This document shows, piece by piece, positions 1 through 11,327 of a DNA stretch of 64,000 bases. The stretch covers positions 17,087,573 through 17,151,572 of the forward strand of contig JACGWO010000011.1 in the NCBI GenBank assembly GCA_034509735.1, read 5' to 3'. Positions within the stretch are counted from its first letter, which is position 1. Each line of letters begins with the position of its first letter. Source of the DNA: Sesamum alatum. Its lineage: Eukaryota; Streptophyta; Magnoliopsida; Lamiales; Pedaliaceae. Under the pieces are notes generated by a model that made no database searches, was not told where the DNA came from, and saw nothing but the letters and a program-made list of their open reading frames with translations. The position numbers and the translations under genes are program-made.

Positions 1-853
1 ATTAAATAATCATATTATTTAATATTCCCATGAAATAATTTCATAAATCATTTCAATCAATTAATTTAACTCCTTAAGTTAATTGATTTATTCTCCACAA
101 TTAATTCTATAAATTATGTCAATAATTCCATCATGGATTTGTGTGTGAAACTTTAGGTTCACTATTCAACTAGACTTGGGCTTTTATCATATATATAATT
201 TAATTAGCAACTTACTTCTATTAGATTAATTAGATCTTATCATAATTAATCATCCTCAATTAAATCCTTAATTGGAGGGTACCCGTCACCATGGGTGACC
301 ATCTAGCAATGGTCCATGGCACTAGAGAATATGTGAATAATTGCGTGAACCTATGAGCTACGTGAACCATACAGATACGGTCCCTCGGCTACTAACCTCC
401 CGATCAAAGTCTAGGGCATGGAATTAGTTACCGGTTCCCATTATCGACTTTGATGTCTATGTATCAACTCTTCAAGTTATGCTTCCAATTTATCAATTTA
501 GGAAAAACCCTTTCTCCTATTTGATCAACAGCCATGGCCATGGGCTTCGAGGAACGCACAATGTAGAGAACATAGGAGGTTCGTTATCATCTTATGATAA
601 GTAACAGATCCTATCTTAGAACTCACCAACCTCCATGCATGCTTCAACTATGTCTGAAACATAATCGTATAGTGATCCAGGATGAAACCTGAGACCACAT
701 TGGACATTGCTCATATAAATATAATATAATATTAAAAGCATATGATGAAGATGGCTAAAGAACATTTCTTAAATTAGCATATTATTGAAAAAGATCGTAT
801 AGAATAGTTTACAAAGAGCCAATCAATTGGCTTGACGGTCACCAATTCTAACA
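1..853 (-). mobile_element. Copia-type LTR, partial, cut by window start
   Basis: The right edge at 853, read on the minus strand, begins TGTTAGAATTGGTGACC. The full-length Copia LTR whose 5' end is at 45993 begins almost identically (TGTTAGAATAGGTGACC). Both then contain similar blocks, including a 'tatggaattgg..ttcccat' stretch. The element therefore lies on the minus strand with its 5' LTR edge at 853 and extends out of the window. It sits directly against, and truncates, the Gypsy LTR that resumes at 854. No coding sequence is visible here. The lineage within Copia is not determined. Confidence 0.6.
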
Positions 854-1088
854 CTTCCGTACTATATATAGCCCCTCATTTGAGAGTCAAGTAGGTATTC
901 ATACCACATTTATAATCACTACTACCTTTATCATCCATCATAACATCCTATCTGACTTGAGCGTCAGGGTGCTCATGCTGGGCTCGGCCCAGCTAGTTTG
1001 CTCCTTTTGAAGAACTAATCCAGAGTTCCGAAGATCCTCAGACTGTTGTTGGCGACCTACCAACCTTCGACCAACGATAGTCCCATGA
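854..1088 (+). repeat. 5' LTR remnant of the Tat-like element
   Basis: This stretch aligns with 12398-12621. Shared blocks include 'tatatatagcccctcattt', 'cttatctgacttgag' and 'aaccaatccagagttc' (the 5' copy reads 'aactaatccagagttc'). It ends in TCCCATGA where the 3' copy ends in TCCCATCA. The left part of the LTR is missing, removed by the Copia insertion ending at 853. Confidence 0.75.
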
Positions 1089-1110
1089 TTTTGGCGTCGT
1101 CTAACTCTGA
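1089..1110 (+). promoter_or_regulatory. Probable primer-binding site region
   Basis: Directly after the LTR end the sequence reads TTTTGGCGTCGTC. This resembles the TGGCGCCG-type primer-binding sites of plant Gypsy elements, with one change. It lies 46 bp before the first gag ATG. I did not match it to a specific tRNA. Confidence 0.4.
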
Positions 1111-1134
1111 TTCATTCGCGACTCGAAGGTTCAA

Positions 1135-2300
1135 ATGGAAGGGATGTTTAATCTGAGGGAAGGGGAGAAATCATCCACTAACCCCTGGAAAAGAAGTGGC
1201 AGGCAACCAAGAAACTCCTCCAGCCTCGATGTATCATCTCACCGAGGAAGCATTCCAGGAGTTCTTGTCTACTATGGTAAGAGAGGAATTGTTGAAAGCA
1301 CGAGGAATAGGGAACATAGTTAGCCTGATCTTGCCACGAAGATTATTTGAGGAGCCAAGTGAGGCCATTTAAACCAAAGCATGGGATGCACCAATGCAAG
1401 GAATGGGGGAGGCACAGTTGCGGTCGTACGGAAGGGGTTGCCCTTCGGAGCAAGTATTATGATGGAAGTACGCCCCCCAAACTTCAAGGTATAATACCTG
1501 TCCAAGTACGATGGCAATGGGGACCCGCAAGCGCATGTTAATCAAACATGTGATGCAACTGTACGGGCTTTCTGACGTGATGAATACACGCGTTTCCGTA
1601 ACTATGTTACAAGCCCGAGCTCAAGAATAGTTCACGTCTTTACATAATGCCACCATCACTTTGTTCGATCAATTGATAAGCAAATTCCTGTACTAGTTCG
1701 CTAGTAAGCGAAGGTCGAAGAGACCCCGCCATATACCTGTTTACTATCATACAAACGATCGGAGAATCGTTAAAGGGTTTTTGGCCAGGTTTGATAATGA
1801 AATGTTGGATGTGCAAGACCTAAAAATCGATGGTCACTAGTATATTAATCCACGGGCTAGGAAAAGGCCCATTTTCTGCATGTTGGCTCGTAATCCCCCA
1901 AGAAATATGGATGAGTTAAGCGAAATAACATAACAATACATCAAAGAAGAAGAAATGCTAGCCATGAAGGAAGATTGGTCAGAATTGCAGATGTTAAATA
2001 GGGAAAGGGGGAGGCCACAACACAACGAGGTGCATCCAGGGGGATATAACCAAAGGAGGGGCTATCCTTCTAGAAAATGTCATACGTATACCCCTCTTAA
2101 TGCGCCAAGAGAGAGGGCGTTGATGGCAGTCGAGAGAGCAAATTCCTACACTGGCGGATGCCTATCAAAGAGGGTGAGATACATAAAAATCTACACAAAT
2201 ATTGTCATTTCCACAAAGACGTAGGCCATGACATGGAGGAGTGTTTTCAACTCAAAGATGAAATCAAGAGGCTTATCTGACAAGGACATTGGAAACACTT
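1135..2300 (+). pseudogene. gag of Tat-like Gypsy element (broken)
   Basis: This encodes the structural gag polyprotein of the retrotransposon, which would package its RNA. From the ATG at 1135 the frame stays open for 62 codons. After that, gag-like segments appear in several frames with stops (for example around 1630, 1690, 1840 and 1930). Recognisable pieces are a QLYGLSDVMNTRV-like capsid segment near 1550 and, at about 2195-2280, the Cys-His motif YCHFHKDVGHDMEEC followed by FQLKDEIKRLI, characteristic of Tat gags. The frame is lost in at least five places. Protease-like sequence follows downstream at 2640. Confidence 0.65.
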
Positions 2301-2639
2301 CATAGGGCAGGGAATGAAGGAAGAAGGTTCCAGGGGGTACGGGACCAAGGCTTATAGGTCGAGCGATGGCCGACAGAGAAGCTGATCATGGGACCCCGAA
2401 AATCACCAAGATAACAGGCCGGGAAGATACGCAGAAGGCAATGAGTAGGGGCACAGAAAGGGAGTGATCAATATGATATCTGGTGGACCTATGGGAGGAA
2501 ATTCTAGGAATGCCAGAAAAAGGTATGCTCGACATACTAATACTCAGCAGGACTTTACTTTTGTGGTTCAAGGGGAACAGTGTCGAGAATCAGTGATGTT
2601 TGACGATAGAGATTTGATAGGAGTAGAAGCCCTCTAAGA

Positions 2640-3000
2640 TGACTTGTTAGTCATAGCAATTGAGGTCGCAAATTACCAAGTTAAGAAATTATTAGTGGAT
2701 AGTGGGAGCTTGATTGATGATTATGTTAGACGCATTAAGGAGGATGGAGTTGGATCTTACAGTTCTAAAACCTGTGAGAACCCCTTGACAGGCTTCGGAG
2801 GATCGGAGGTCATGCCATTAGGAACAATAGATTTGCCTACGACCTTGGGTTTTGGTTGCAAGCAACGAACGATAATGCTTAAATATCTAATTGTGGACAT
2901 TGTTTTTTGCATACAACAAAATATTAGGAGGCCTGGACTGAACTACTTCCAAGCAGTGATTTCCACCTTCCACCAGAAGGTTAAACTCCCAACGAGGTAA
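2640..3000 (+). pseudogene. Retroviral-type aspartic protease of the Gypsy element (broken)
   Basis: Open from 2644 to 3000 and headed by MLVIAIEVANYQVKKLLVDSGS. LVDSGS is the usual LVDTGA/LVDSGS active-site loop of Gypsy proteases, with the catalytic Asp retained. A hydrophobic segment follows, ending near FQAVISTFHQKVKLPT, which corresponds to the conserved 'A..S..H..LKFPT' stretch before the RT linker. The upstream link to gag and the downstream link to RT both contain stops. The domain would release mature proteins from the gag-pol precursor. Confidence 0.65.
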
Positions 3001-3119
3001 GGAGTAGGGGTAGTCCATGGGGACCAAAAAGTGGCTAGACAATGTTATAACTTTACGGTTTCAAAGATTGGGACCTCCTACCCATAGAGGTCGGAAAGGT
3101 CGGAGAAGGACGTCGCAGG

Positions 3120-4170
3120 AGGAAGAGTGAGTGAGGAGAGATTATGGCCATTGGAGAATAAGGAGGTCGAGCTGTACTTGTGGAACCCAGGAAAAACCAC
3201 TAGAATTGGGTTGCAGCTAACCGACACGACCGAGGTAGCAATGATGAGTTTTTCGAGAGATAACGCGGACGAGTTTGCATGGGAGTCCGAAGATCTGCAA
3301 GGAATAAGCCTAGTGGTGATAGTACACCGTTTGAATGTTGATCCTATGACCAAACTAATCCAGCAAAAGAGGAGGAATTTTGGGAACGAAAGGAACAAGA
3401 TCATAGCAAAGGAAGTAGGGAAACTGCTAAACGCGGTTATGTCGCGGAGGTACAATACACAGAATGGTTGGCCAACGTCGTGGTGGTGCCGAAGGGGTCG
3501 GAAAATGGCATATGTGCACAAACTTCACAGATTTAAACAAGGCATATCCCAAAGATCCTTATTCCTTGCCGCGAATTGATGCGCTTGTAAACTTCACCTT
3601 GGGATGTGCCTTACTTAGCATGATGGACGCATTTCAAGGGTATTACCAGATAGCATTGGCAGAAGAGAATCATCTGAAGACCTCGTTCATCACGGAAAAG
3701 GGATCTATTGTTATAAGTTCATGCCATTCGGATTGAAAAATGCGGGGGTAGCATATCAGAGGTTGGTGAACAGAATGTTTGAGGAATTGATTGGCATATT
3801 AATGGAGGTATACGTAAACGATATGGTAGTAAAAAGGGAGCAAGAGGCAGACCATCTAAAGCATTTGGGAGAATGCTTCAGCATCATAAGGAAATACAGG
3901 ATGAAGCTTAACCCGACAAAATGTACCTTCGAGGTAAAAGGACGAAAATTCATGGGATACTTGGTTACAGATGGGGGTATTGAAGTGAACCTCGAGAAAG
4001 TAAAAGCCATTCTGAAGATGAAGTCCCACAGGTCGATAAAAGAAGTGTAGCAACTCACGAAAAGAATAGCGTTGTTGGGACGTTTCCTGTCAAGGTTGGC
4101 AGACAAAAGCCTCGAATGGACAAAGGAGTGAGACTTTTCAGAGTTTGAAAGCATAATTTTCGAACCCACC
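3120..4170 (+). pseudogene. Reverse transcriptase domain of the Gypsy element (broken)
   Basis: RT fingers and palm can be followed across frame changes. A DLNKAYPKDPYSLPRIDALV segment lies at about 3528-3590, MDAFQGYYQIALAEENHLKTSF follows at 3620-3690, and FGLKNAGVAYQRLVNRMFEE lies at 3724-3790. The YxDD catalytic box reads YVNDM near 3815, so one of the two catalytic Asp residues is Asn in this copy. The thumb-like part continues to IKEV and a stop at 4048. A frameshift near 3720 and an earlier one near 3520 separate the pieces. Together with the catalytic change this makes the enzyme inactive. Confidence 0.75.
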
Positions 4171-5080
4171 GATATTGGTGAAACTGGAGAATGATGAACT
4201 GTTGATACTCTACATGGCAGTGTTGGAGTCAGTTGTCGGCGATGTTTTAACCAATGAAGTGGACAATCAACACAAGCCAGTTTATTCTGTGAGAAAACTA
4301 TTGCGAGGGCCCGAACTAAGGTACTTGAAAGTGGAGAAATTCACATTAGCATTGGTCACAACGACGAGGAAACTTCGGTCGTATTTTAGTCGCACCAGAT
4401 AGAGGTAATGATAAATTAGACACTGAAAAGTGTACTGGCCAAACTAGAACCATCGGGTCGCCTCACAAGCGGGTAGTAGAGCTAGGTGACTTCGCAATAG
4501 AGTTCAAGCCACACAAAGCGTTGAAGGCACAGGTGTTAGCAAACTTCACAGCAGAGTCTAGTAAGAAAGAGGTGACACTCATGGAGGTTAAGGAGGATCG
4601 ATGGACAATGCATGTCGACGAATCGTCCATGTCAGGATCGAGAGGTGCCGGCATATGGATCTGAGGGCCTAGTGGAGAGAGCACGATTTCGCGATGAAGT
4701 TGGACTTTCAAGTGACAAATTACGAAGCTTAGTACAGAGCATTGATAGCAGAACTTGAAATGGAAAGTCATTGGGTGAAAAAGATGTGTGGGCACTGACC
4801 GATTCCCAGTTGGTCGCAAACCAGTACTCAGGTGTTTATGAAGCCAAGGACAAAAGGATGAAAGAGTACTTGGAGATAGCAAAGAAGAAAGGAGGAGAGT
4901 TCGGAAAAATCAGACTACAACAAGTCCCAAGGTTGGAAAACGTAAGAGCGGATGCATTGGCAAAGTTCTCCAACATAGTAGTAGGGACGAAGAGCAGAAA
5001 GATCACCTTCTTGGTCAAAGGAAAGGCAACTGATGAAGAAAAAACAGAAGTACTGGTAGTAGGCATGTCGGTAGGATAGA
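4170..5080 (+). pseudogene. Two RNase H regions of the Gypsy element (broken)
   Basis: The first RNase H segment (4175-4402) includes KPVYSVRKLLRGPELRYLKV and a TTTRKLRSYF stretch, which is the usual Gypsy RNase H connection. The second, about 4600-5000, contains MHVDESS (first Asp), then DSQLVANQYSGVYEAKDKRM and finally RLENVRADALAKFSN. These match the additional RNase H found in Tat elements. Several stops fall between 4660 and 4760. A second RNase H copy before integrase is an established Tat hallmark and supports the lineage call. Function is lost. Confidence 0.65.
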
Positions 5081-6290
5081 AGCAAGAATTGATCCAGTAC
5101 TTGACAAATGGGGTATGTGAACAGATAACTGAGGCAAAGGCCAGACTAATGAAGCTTGTATCTAGGTTTGCACTAGTCAAAGTGGAGTTGTACAAAAACA
5201 CATTTGAAGGACCGATGTTGCAATGCTTAGACTAAGAAGAAGTGGATTACGTAATGAGAGAAATTCATGAGGGTAGCTACGACAATCACTTGAGTGGTCG
5301 GTCGTTAGCAAACAAGATTTTGAGACAAGGATATTTCTGGCCGAGCGTTGAGAGAGGATGCAAAAAATCTTAACAAAAAAGTGTGACCAATGCCAAAAGG
5401 TACGCCAACTTGATACACACTCCAACAGTGGACATGGAAGTAATTAAAGCAGCATGTCTTTTTTTACGTGTGGGGTATCGACATAGTGGGTCCTTTCCCG
5501 CAAGGTAAAGGATAGAAGAAATTCATTATTGTGGCAGTGGAGTACTTCAGTATGTGGATCGAGGCAGAGGCAATGGCAAGAATAACGAAAGGGGAGGTAA
5601 GGAAGTTTATTTGGCAGAATATTGTGTGCAGATTTGGACTACCTAGGTCGCTGATATCTGATAATGGAACTCAGTTCCATGGTCGGAAGATCATGCATGA
5701 TGCAAAGAGATAAAAATCCGGTAGAACATCACATTGGTAGGTAACCCAAAAGCCAATGGCCAGACAGAGGTATCAAACATAATTATACTTCAAAACTTGA
5801 AGACCAGGTTAGACGGGGCCAAGACAACATGGATAGAGGAATTGCCAAGGGTCTTATGGGCTTACTGGACAACCCCTAGGACAACAACGAGGGGGACTCC
5901 TTTCTATCAGGTATACGGATCTGAAGGTGTCATTCCCATAGAGATATGAATGATGACACTACGAGTGCAAGAATATGATAGGGATGCCAATAAAGAGGAA
6001 AGATACGTTGATTTGGAAACGATTGAGGGAAGAAGGGACACAACCTACATAAAGACCCTGCAATTCAAAAAGCTAATCAAAGCTTACAACAGGCACACCA
6101 AGCATCGGTATTTCCAGGTCGGAGATTTGGTGCTAAAGAAGGTGGAAGTTTCAAAGCACATAGGAAAATTAGATGCTAATCGGGAAGGACCATACAAAGT
6201 GGTCAAGATTTGCAAGGGAGGGGCAAACTGAATTCAAACTTTATGAGGAGACGATCTACCACGACCCTGGAATATAAGCAACCTAAGAAG
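5080..6290 (+). pseudogene. Integrase of the Gypsy element (broken)
   Basis: A degraded HHCC zinc region is visible around 5240-5400 (REIHEGSYDNHLSGRSLANK). The catalytic core begins at 5531 with VEYFSMWIEAEAMARITKGE. SLISDNGTQF near 5650 supplies the second catalytic Asp, and NPKANGQTEVSN at 5740-5775 supplies the Glu. The C-terminal part (5950-6230) carries GDLVLKKVEVSKHIGKLDAN, and the terminal LPRPWNISNLRSFM lies near 6255-6295, typical of Tat integrase ends. Stops at about 5711, 5947 and 6230 break the frame. Confidence 0.7.
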
Positions 6291-6317
6291 TTTTATGCGT
6301 AGGGAACAGGGTCTGAG

Positions 6318-7210
6318 AAATTCATGATAGGGACCACCCAAAGCTTACAACTCAAACTAAGGAAGATCCTTTAAAAATTAACGGGGGTCCGATTACGAGG
6401 GCAAGAGCTAAGAAAATCAACCAATCTTTGATGATTCTTATTGATGAAATCAACGGGCCAATGCATGAGAGATCAATAGAAGGTCCAATGATGAATATTG
6501 TTCAAGTTGGTGGGCTAGAATGCATCTAAATAGTTGGGCTTAAGGTTTGAAGACTTCATTTGAAGGAAAGGGGACCATAAATTCGTCCAACCCACCAAGC
6601 CCAAAAAGAGAGTCCATTTTTTTGGTCTAAATTAGTTTATTTTCAGCATTAGAAGGCCATGAGTCATCATAGTAGTCAAAGGGTCATTGTTGTTTTTCTA
6701 AGTCATGTTAATGTGGTCAAAAGTGTCACTTTAATGCTCCAAAAATCCCAAGGTTAGAATTAACTCTTGAGACCCTTGACTATCCATTTGAAGCCTATAA
6801 AAGGGCATGGTTATCATTTGTAAAAATCAGACTTTGAATTAAAAAAACTTTCTTATTGTGAGGTTGAATTCTCTTTGTAGAGTTTCAATTGTTTAGAACT
6901 TATCAAGATACTTGAGCAATATCTTGTGGCGTTCACCATACCAAGGTTCTTGGCTTCCGATATAGCCAACGGGTAAAGGTTCTTTCAAGCTCCAGGTACG
7001 ATCAAACTAGATCATCGATCTGGGATTTCCGCTGCCTATTTCTATACATTTGGTTCTTGGATCCTTATATCCAATGGGTCTCACGTCCTATCCTTATCAA
7101 TTCATGTCCTTTAATTTACTTTTGTTCTTGTTTTTTTTTCTTTTGACAAGGTTGATCAAACCACGTCCCCTATTTTTGTTCGGGTGGCCGGTTGTTATGA
7201 TATATTAACT
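6318..7210 (+). mobile_element. 3' remnant of a second Gypsy element with LTR-like part
   Basis: Just after the Tat integrase end, a new frame reads INGGPITRARAKKINQSLM and stops at 6529. GPITRARAKK is the usual C-terminus of pol in many plant chromovirus-type Gypsy elements, not of Tat. A purine tract follows (6569-6579). The next stretch looks like an LTR: a TATA box TATAAAAG at 6796-6803 and conserved text such as 'agatacttgagcaatatct'. I could not fix exact borders or a TSD. It may be an insertion, or a recombination scar between two retrotransposons. Confidence 0.5.
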
Positions 7211-7239
7211 CTTTCACTAAATAAAACAATGTCAATAGA

Positions 7240-7480
7240 ATTCTGCAGGTTGCAAGGATCTCCTAAAGTCGCAAAATGAGGAACCTCTTAAGCTCGCGTG
7301 TGAGAGCCTCTTAAGGCCATAAAGGAAAACCTCTTAAAGCTATAAAAGGAAATTAACATCTTAAGGTCACAAGAGCCTCTTAAGGCCGTAAAACATATTT
7401 CTTAGTGTCGCAAATGAGAGCCTTTAAGGCTGAGAAAGTAAACTATAAAGGTCGCAAAAATAAAAAGTCGTGAAACATCG
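7240..7480 (+). repeat. Imperfect short tandem repeats in Tat spacer
   Basis: The phrase 'cctcttaaggccgtaaa' and close variants (cctcttaagctc, cctcttaaggccata, cctcttaaagctata, cctttaaggctga) recur about every 30-45 bp. Variants of 'gtcgcaaaa' are interleaved. The block lies between integrase and the antisense reading frame of the Tat element. Such spacer repeats are common in this lineage. Confidence 0.6.
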
Positions 7481-9574
7481 AAAGGTCGAATAATGATTGC
7501 GAAAAATAACAATAACAGGCGATGATAAATACTCGTATAATAACAAAATTTTGGTAATGCTTGCGAGTGATAGAATTCGACATTGATTTAAAATTAGATT
7601 TCACATGTGAACAGGTCAAATAGGTACAATGAAGGTCGGAAGCTAGAAACCCTTATATTCTAAGCCGACGACCCTTCTCGAGGAGTCACAAAAGATTTGA
7701 CCACCCCGAAAGAAGGAAGGGAAGGTGTAGAATCAACCAAGGCTGCGAACTCATTATCGGGAACAGAGTCGACGACGACCTCCTCCTTCGGGTAAGGCTG
7801 TAGCTCGGCATCCTTGGAAAAACTCGCTTGTCGAGGGTCAAAACCATCTTTCAAAGCTTTTAGAAGTTTTAGCTGGCTAAGGCACTTGTAGAAACTTACA
7901 ACGCTCTCGTTCGTCGCCCTCTTCACCATGCAACCTCGATGGATTAGGCCTGCATAAACGCGCGAGCTCCTCCAAGGCGAGCTTGCTTCAAGGCGTCTAA
8001 GTAGTAGGGAGAATTAAGATAGTCACTCTTCCCTCGGGTCATGCCCGACTCAAATGCCTTGCTCTCTTTAACTTTTAAAGCCCCAATCTCGGCCTTCAGC
8101 GATTGGACTTCATACTTGAGGGCCTCACAAGAGCGATGAGTGTCAGAGGCTTTTCATTGGGCTCGATCCTTCTTGAGGTTTAACTCCTTGATACGTTTCT
8201 CAACATCGACATATTTGGCTTCCATATTAGCAAGATCTTCACTAGCTTTGGTAAGATCAAGTTGAAGGTTCTGGTTGGCAGCCTCGATGGATTGTATTCA
8301 AGATTGGATGTCGTCAGAATCATAACGCTAATGGGAACACTGCAAGCTCATAGCATGGAGGACTTCTGCCAGTTGTGTACCAAAAAAAAAAAAAAAAGAG
8401 AGAGAGTAGGTTGAACACACTCACATGAAAGATCGAGGCTAAAACGTAAAAGAAGAGTACTTGATGGTGTAAATGAGCACCCAACATCTCCAAGCAAGCC
8501 TGGTGAAGGCTTGCTAAGACAATTTGATCTTGGGTAAGCAGGCAAGCCTTGTACATCAAAAAGGAAATCTCCCCGACCTTGTTATTGAAAATCGAGCTAT
8601 TGCTCAAAACTTGCCAGTCAGGGATGAGAGGAGAAAGCTAGATGTTAAGTTTAAGAGCCTCGTTGATTTCATTTCTGGCGCGAGCTAAGCGTTTATAGCA
8701 CACTCCCAAGGGATGAGTAGACTTTTTGATAGTATCGAGGGTCAATTAACTGAAAGCGTCGACACCCATGAAGACGGGAGATTGGTTCTTCATCCCCCCC
8801 ATCACGACCCCTTTACCTTTATCACAACCACCCTGCTGAGCACTCTTGCGGCGTTTTGGAGTAGGAGCATCGGAAGATGTGTTACCTACTTGTTGTTTCC
8901 TCTTCCGAGACCGCTTTGTTTCTGCTGATGGTTACGTACGGTCATCAAGAGCATGTTCAGAAGTTTGGGAGCGAATTATCGAGCGAGAACAGTGGCAAGA
9001 TTTCCGAAGTGGAGCTCCGCTCTCAAAAACCTTCTCAGGAGATGCGACATACTCCCTAAGAGGTGCAACAGTGGGAATAGGAGAATACAACTTAACAACT
9101 TCAAGGACTTGAACAACGGGATCTACGGGAGTTGAATGATCAACATCGGCAAGAGGAGTGAGAGGAATATCTAAGGGCTCAAGATCAACCTCCACCCTCA
9201 CCACAAGAGCTATCTCCACAAGTTCAGCTTGCCTTTGCCGACCTTTGTTGGCCATCATCGCAGCATGAGCCGCCATATCTAAACACAAAAACAATCAGTA
9301 AGAAGTATGGAGCTGAAAATAACAAAAACAAAATTACCTAAAGTACGTTTGGTGTGAAGGTTGACAAGAGTCAATCGAGCTACCCAAAGAACCTCCTCTG
9401 TTAAAAGCTCATCGGCATCAAACCACTGGTTAGTCTAACATTTTCTATAAAATCCTCGTCCCATGTTCCGAAGGAACATTCGATCGAAACATTTAGAGAT
9501 CGGATAAAGAAGAATTTATTTTTCCAAGACACTGTAGAACTAGGGAGATTGCCTATTAATCGTATACTCCTATG

Positions 9575-11046
9575 TGTTTCCCGTTTGATGAGGGTGGGCT
9601 TGGAGGGCGGCGGCTAACGGACATGGTGGATGCATTCTCGCAGAAATTGTGGTGACGCTACAGGACGAGCTCCTGGGCTGTTTTCTTGAAAAGAAAGTAT
9701 TGCAAACGTTCTTGTCCGGTGTCCACTCGTATATTTACAACAGGGTCGCTCCAATGGCGTCAAATGAAAAGAATTCAACCGACCACGGAATCATATATTG
9801 TGTGGGCGCTAGGAGAAGAGAATTTGTGTTTTTGGCATGACAATTGGCTAGGAGAGGGGGCACTAGCGGACATGATATAACCACTTATGTCGTCGCATGA
9901 GCGAGTCTCAGATTTCTGGACTGAGGGAAAAAGGGATCGAACGAAACTAGAGCAGGTTATTCCAATGCGCATCTTAAATCTGATCTTGGACGTCCCTTTT
10001 GACGAGGGTTCGAGGGACCAGCCATGGTGGAAGGGAAGCCAATCTGGCCTTTTCAGCATCAAGACAGTTTGGGAAGGTATCCATGCGCGGGTGGTTAAGC
10101 GACAGCTACTGGAGGATGTTTAGCATTGCACTATTTGTCTCGCCTCATCAGTTTTTTTGCTGGAGGTTGTTGCACGGCTTCTTACCAGTCGATGAGAGGT
10201 TGCAGGCCAAGGGATTGCGCCTCCCATCCAAGTGTGTCTGCTACGGGACCGAGGGCATTTAGAATCTATTTCCCACATGTTCCTGCAAAATCAGAGGGTG
10301 CAGGGGGTGTGGCAGCGTATTTTGCTGAGAAGTTTCGAGTCACACTACCGCATACGGAACATGTATCAATGATGCTTTAGTCCTGGATCTTGTCATCTCC
10401 CTTTGTGAAAAGGGGTCACGTTAGGATCCTTATTCCACTCCTAATTCTGTGGCTATCGTGGAAGAGCAGGAATGAATTCAAGCATTAGGATGCTAGCTTC
10501 TCTACGTACCGCCTGGTTCGCCAAGTTCGGATACATTTGGATCGTTTATATCATGCCAGCCTTTTGCAGCGAGATCATTGGAAAGGGGACCTCACGGCAG
10601 CAAGAGCGTTGGGCTATAGCTTTGTCAGGCCGCAGCCACCTATACTAAAGCTCGTTTGTTGGCTCCCCCCGAATAAGGGATGGTGGAAGTTGAATTGCGA
10701 TGGGGCCTCCAAAGGCAATTCGGGCATTGTTGGCGCCGGAGGCGTGATTAGAGATGCACGAGGGAGGTTGATTCTCGCGTTTCACGAGTTCTTAGACGTG
10801 AAGACCAATACTTTTGCTGAACTTTTTGCAGTTAGGGGCTTGGAGCTGGCCATGGTGCACCAGTTACATAATCTGTGGGTCGCAGTTGATGCTACGGTTG
10901 TGCTAAGCATCATCAAGAAGGAGGAGGGGCATTGGACCTTTAAGGGTCTCCTCACCCGTCTGCGGAAACTGAGGAAGGAGCTTTGTATTAAGTTCTCACA
11001 CATCTACAGAGAGGCTAATTTGGCGGCCGATTACTTGGCCAATTAG
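9575..11046 (+). pseudogene. LINE ORF2 C-terminal part: zinc-binding and RNase H
   Basis: The region begins with CFPFDEGGLGGRRLTDM, the segment that follows RT in plant L1 elements. It continues through ENLCFWHDNWLGEGALADM (about 9815-9875), a WWKGSQSGLFSIKTVWEG zinc-domain segment near 10030-10080, and FFCWRLLHGFLPVDERLQ near 10150. The final open stretch, 10537-11046, is an RNase H fold: LNCDGASKGNSG (first catalytic Asp), NTFAELFAVRGLELA (Glu), AVDATVVLSII (Asp) and HIYREANLAADYLAN (last Asp). Frame changes near 9660, 9880, 10120 and 10260 disable it. A roughly 280-bp 3' UTR follows up to the A-run. Confidence 0.75.
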
Positions 11047-11327
11047 GTTTGTGAACGGAGGAACTCGGAGATCATCTACGGCGCACAGGGGCAGCTAGCT
11101 CGCTACTTAAAGCCATACATTCTCTTCCCTTGTTCTCGATACAAGGGATGCTAGGGTCTTCGCTTCGTAAGATTAGTTAGGCATTTTTTGTAAAGAGAGT
11201 AAGTACTCCTCGTTTACTGGCTTATAGATTGTACAGGACATTCTTCTTTTTCTCAATCGAGATAATAAACCGGTGGGGTCCACACCAAACCCCCCGCCAC
11301 GACACCGACGGCTTCTAAAAAAAAAAA
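9575..11327 (+). mobile_element. 5'-truncated L1-type LINE with 13-bp TSD
   Basis: The insertion is flanked by GTATACTCCTATG at 9562-9574 and GTATAATCCTATG at 11328-11340, a 12/13 match. It ends in a run of A just before the right TSD. Only the 3' third of ORF2 is present (zinc-binding and RNase H parts), which fits ordinary 5' truncation during target-primed reverse transcription. It lies inside the antisense frame of the Tat element, so it is the younger of the two. Confidence 0.85.

Noticed and set aside
3078..3521. Antisense frames in the Gypsy RT linker
   Set aside because: Shadow of the plus-strand pol region; no domain.
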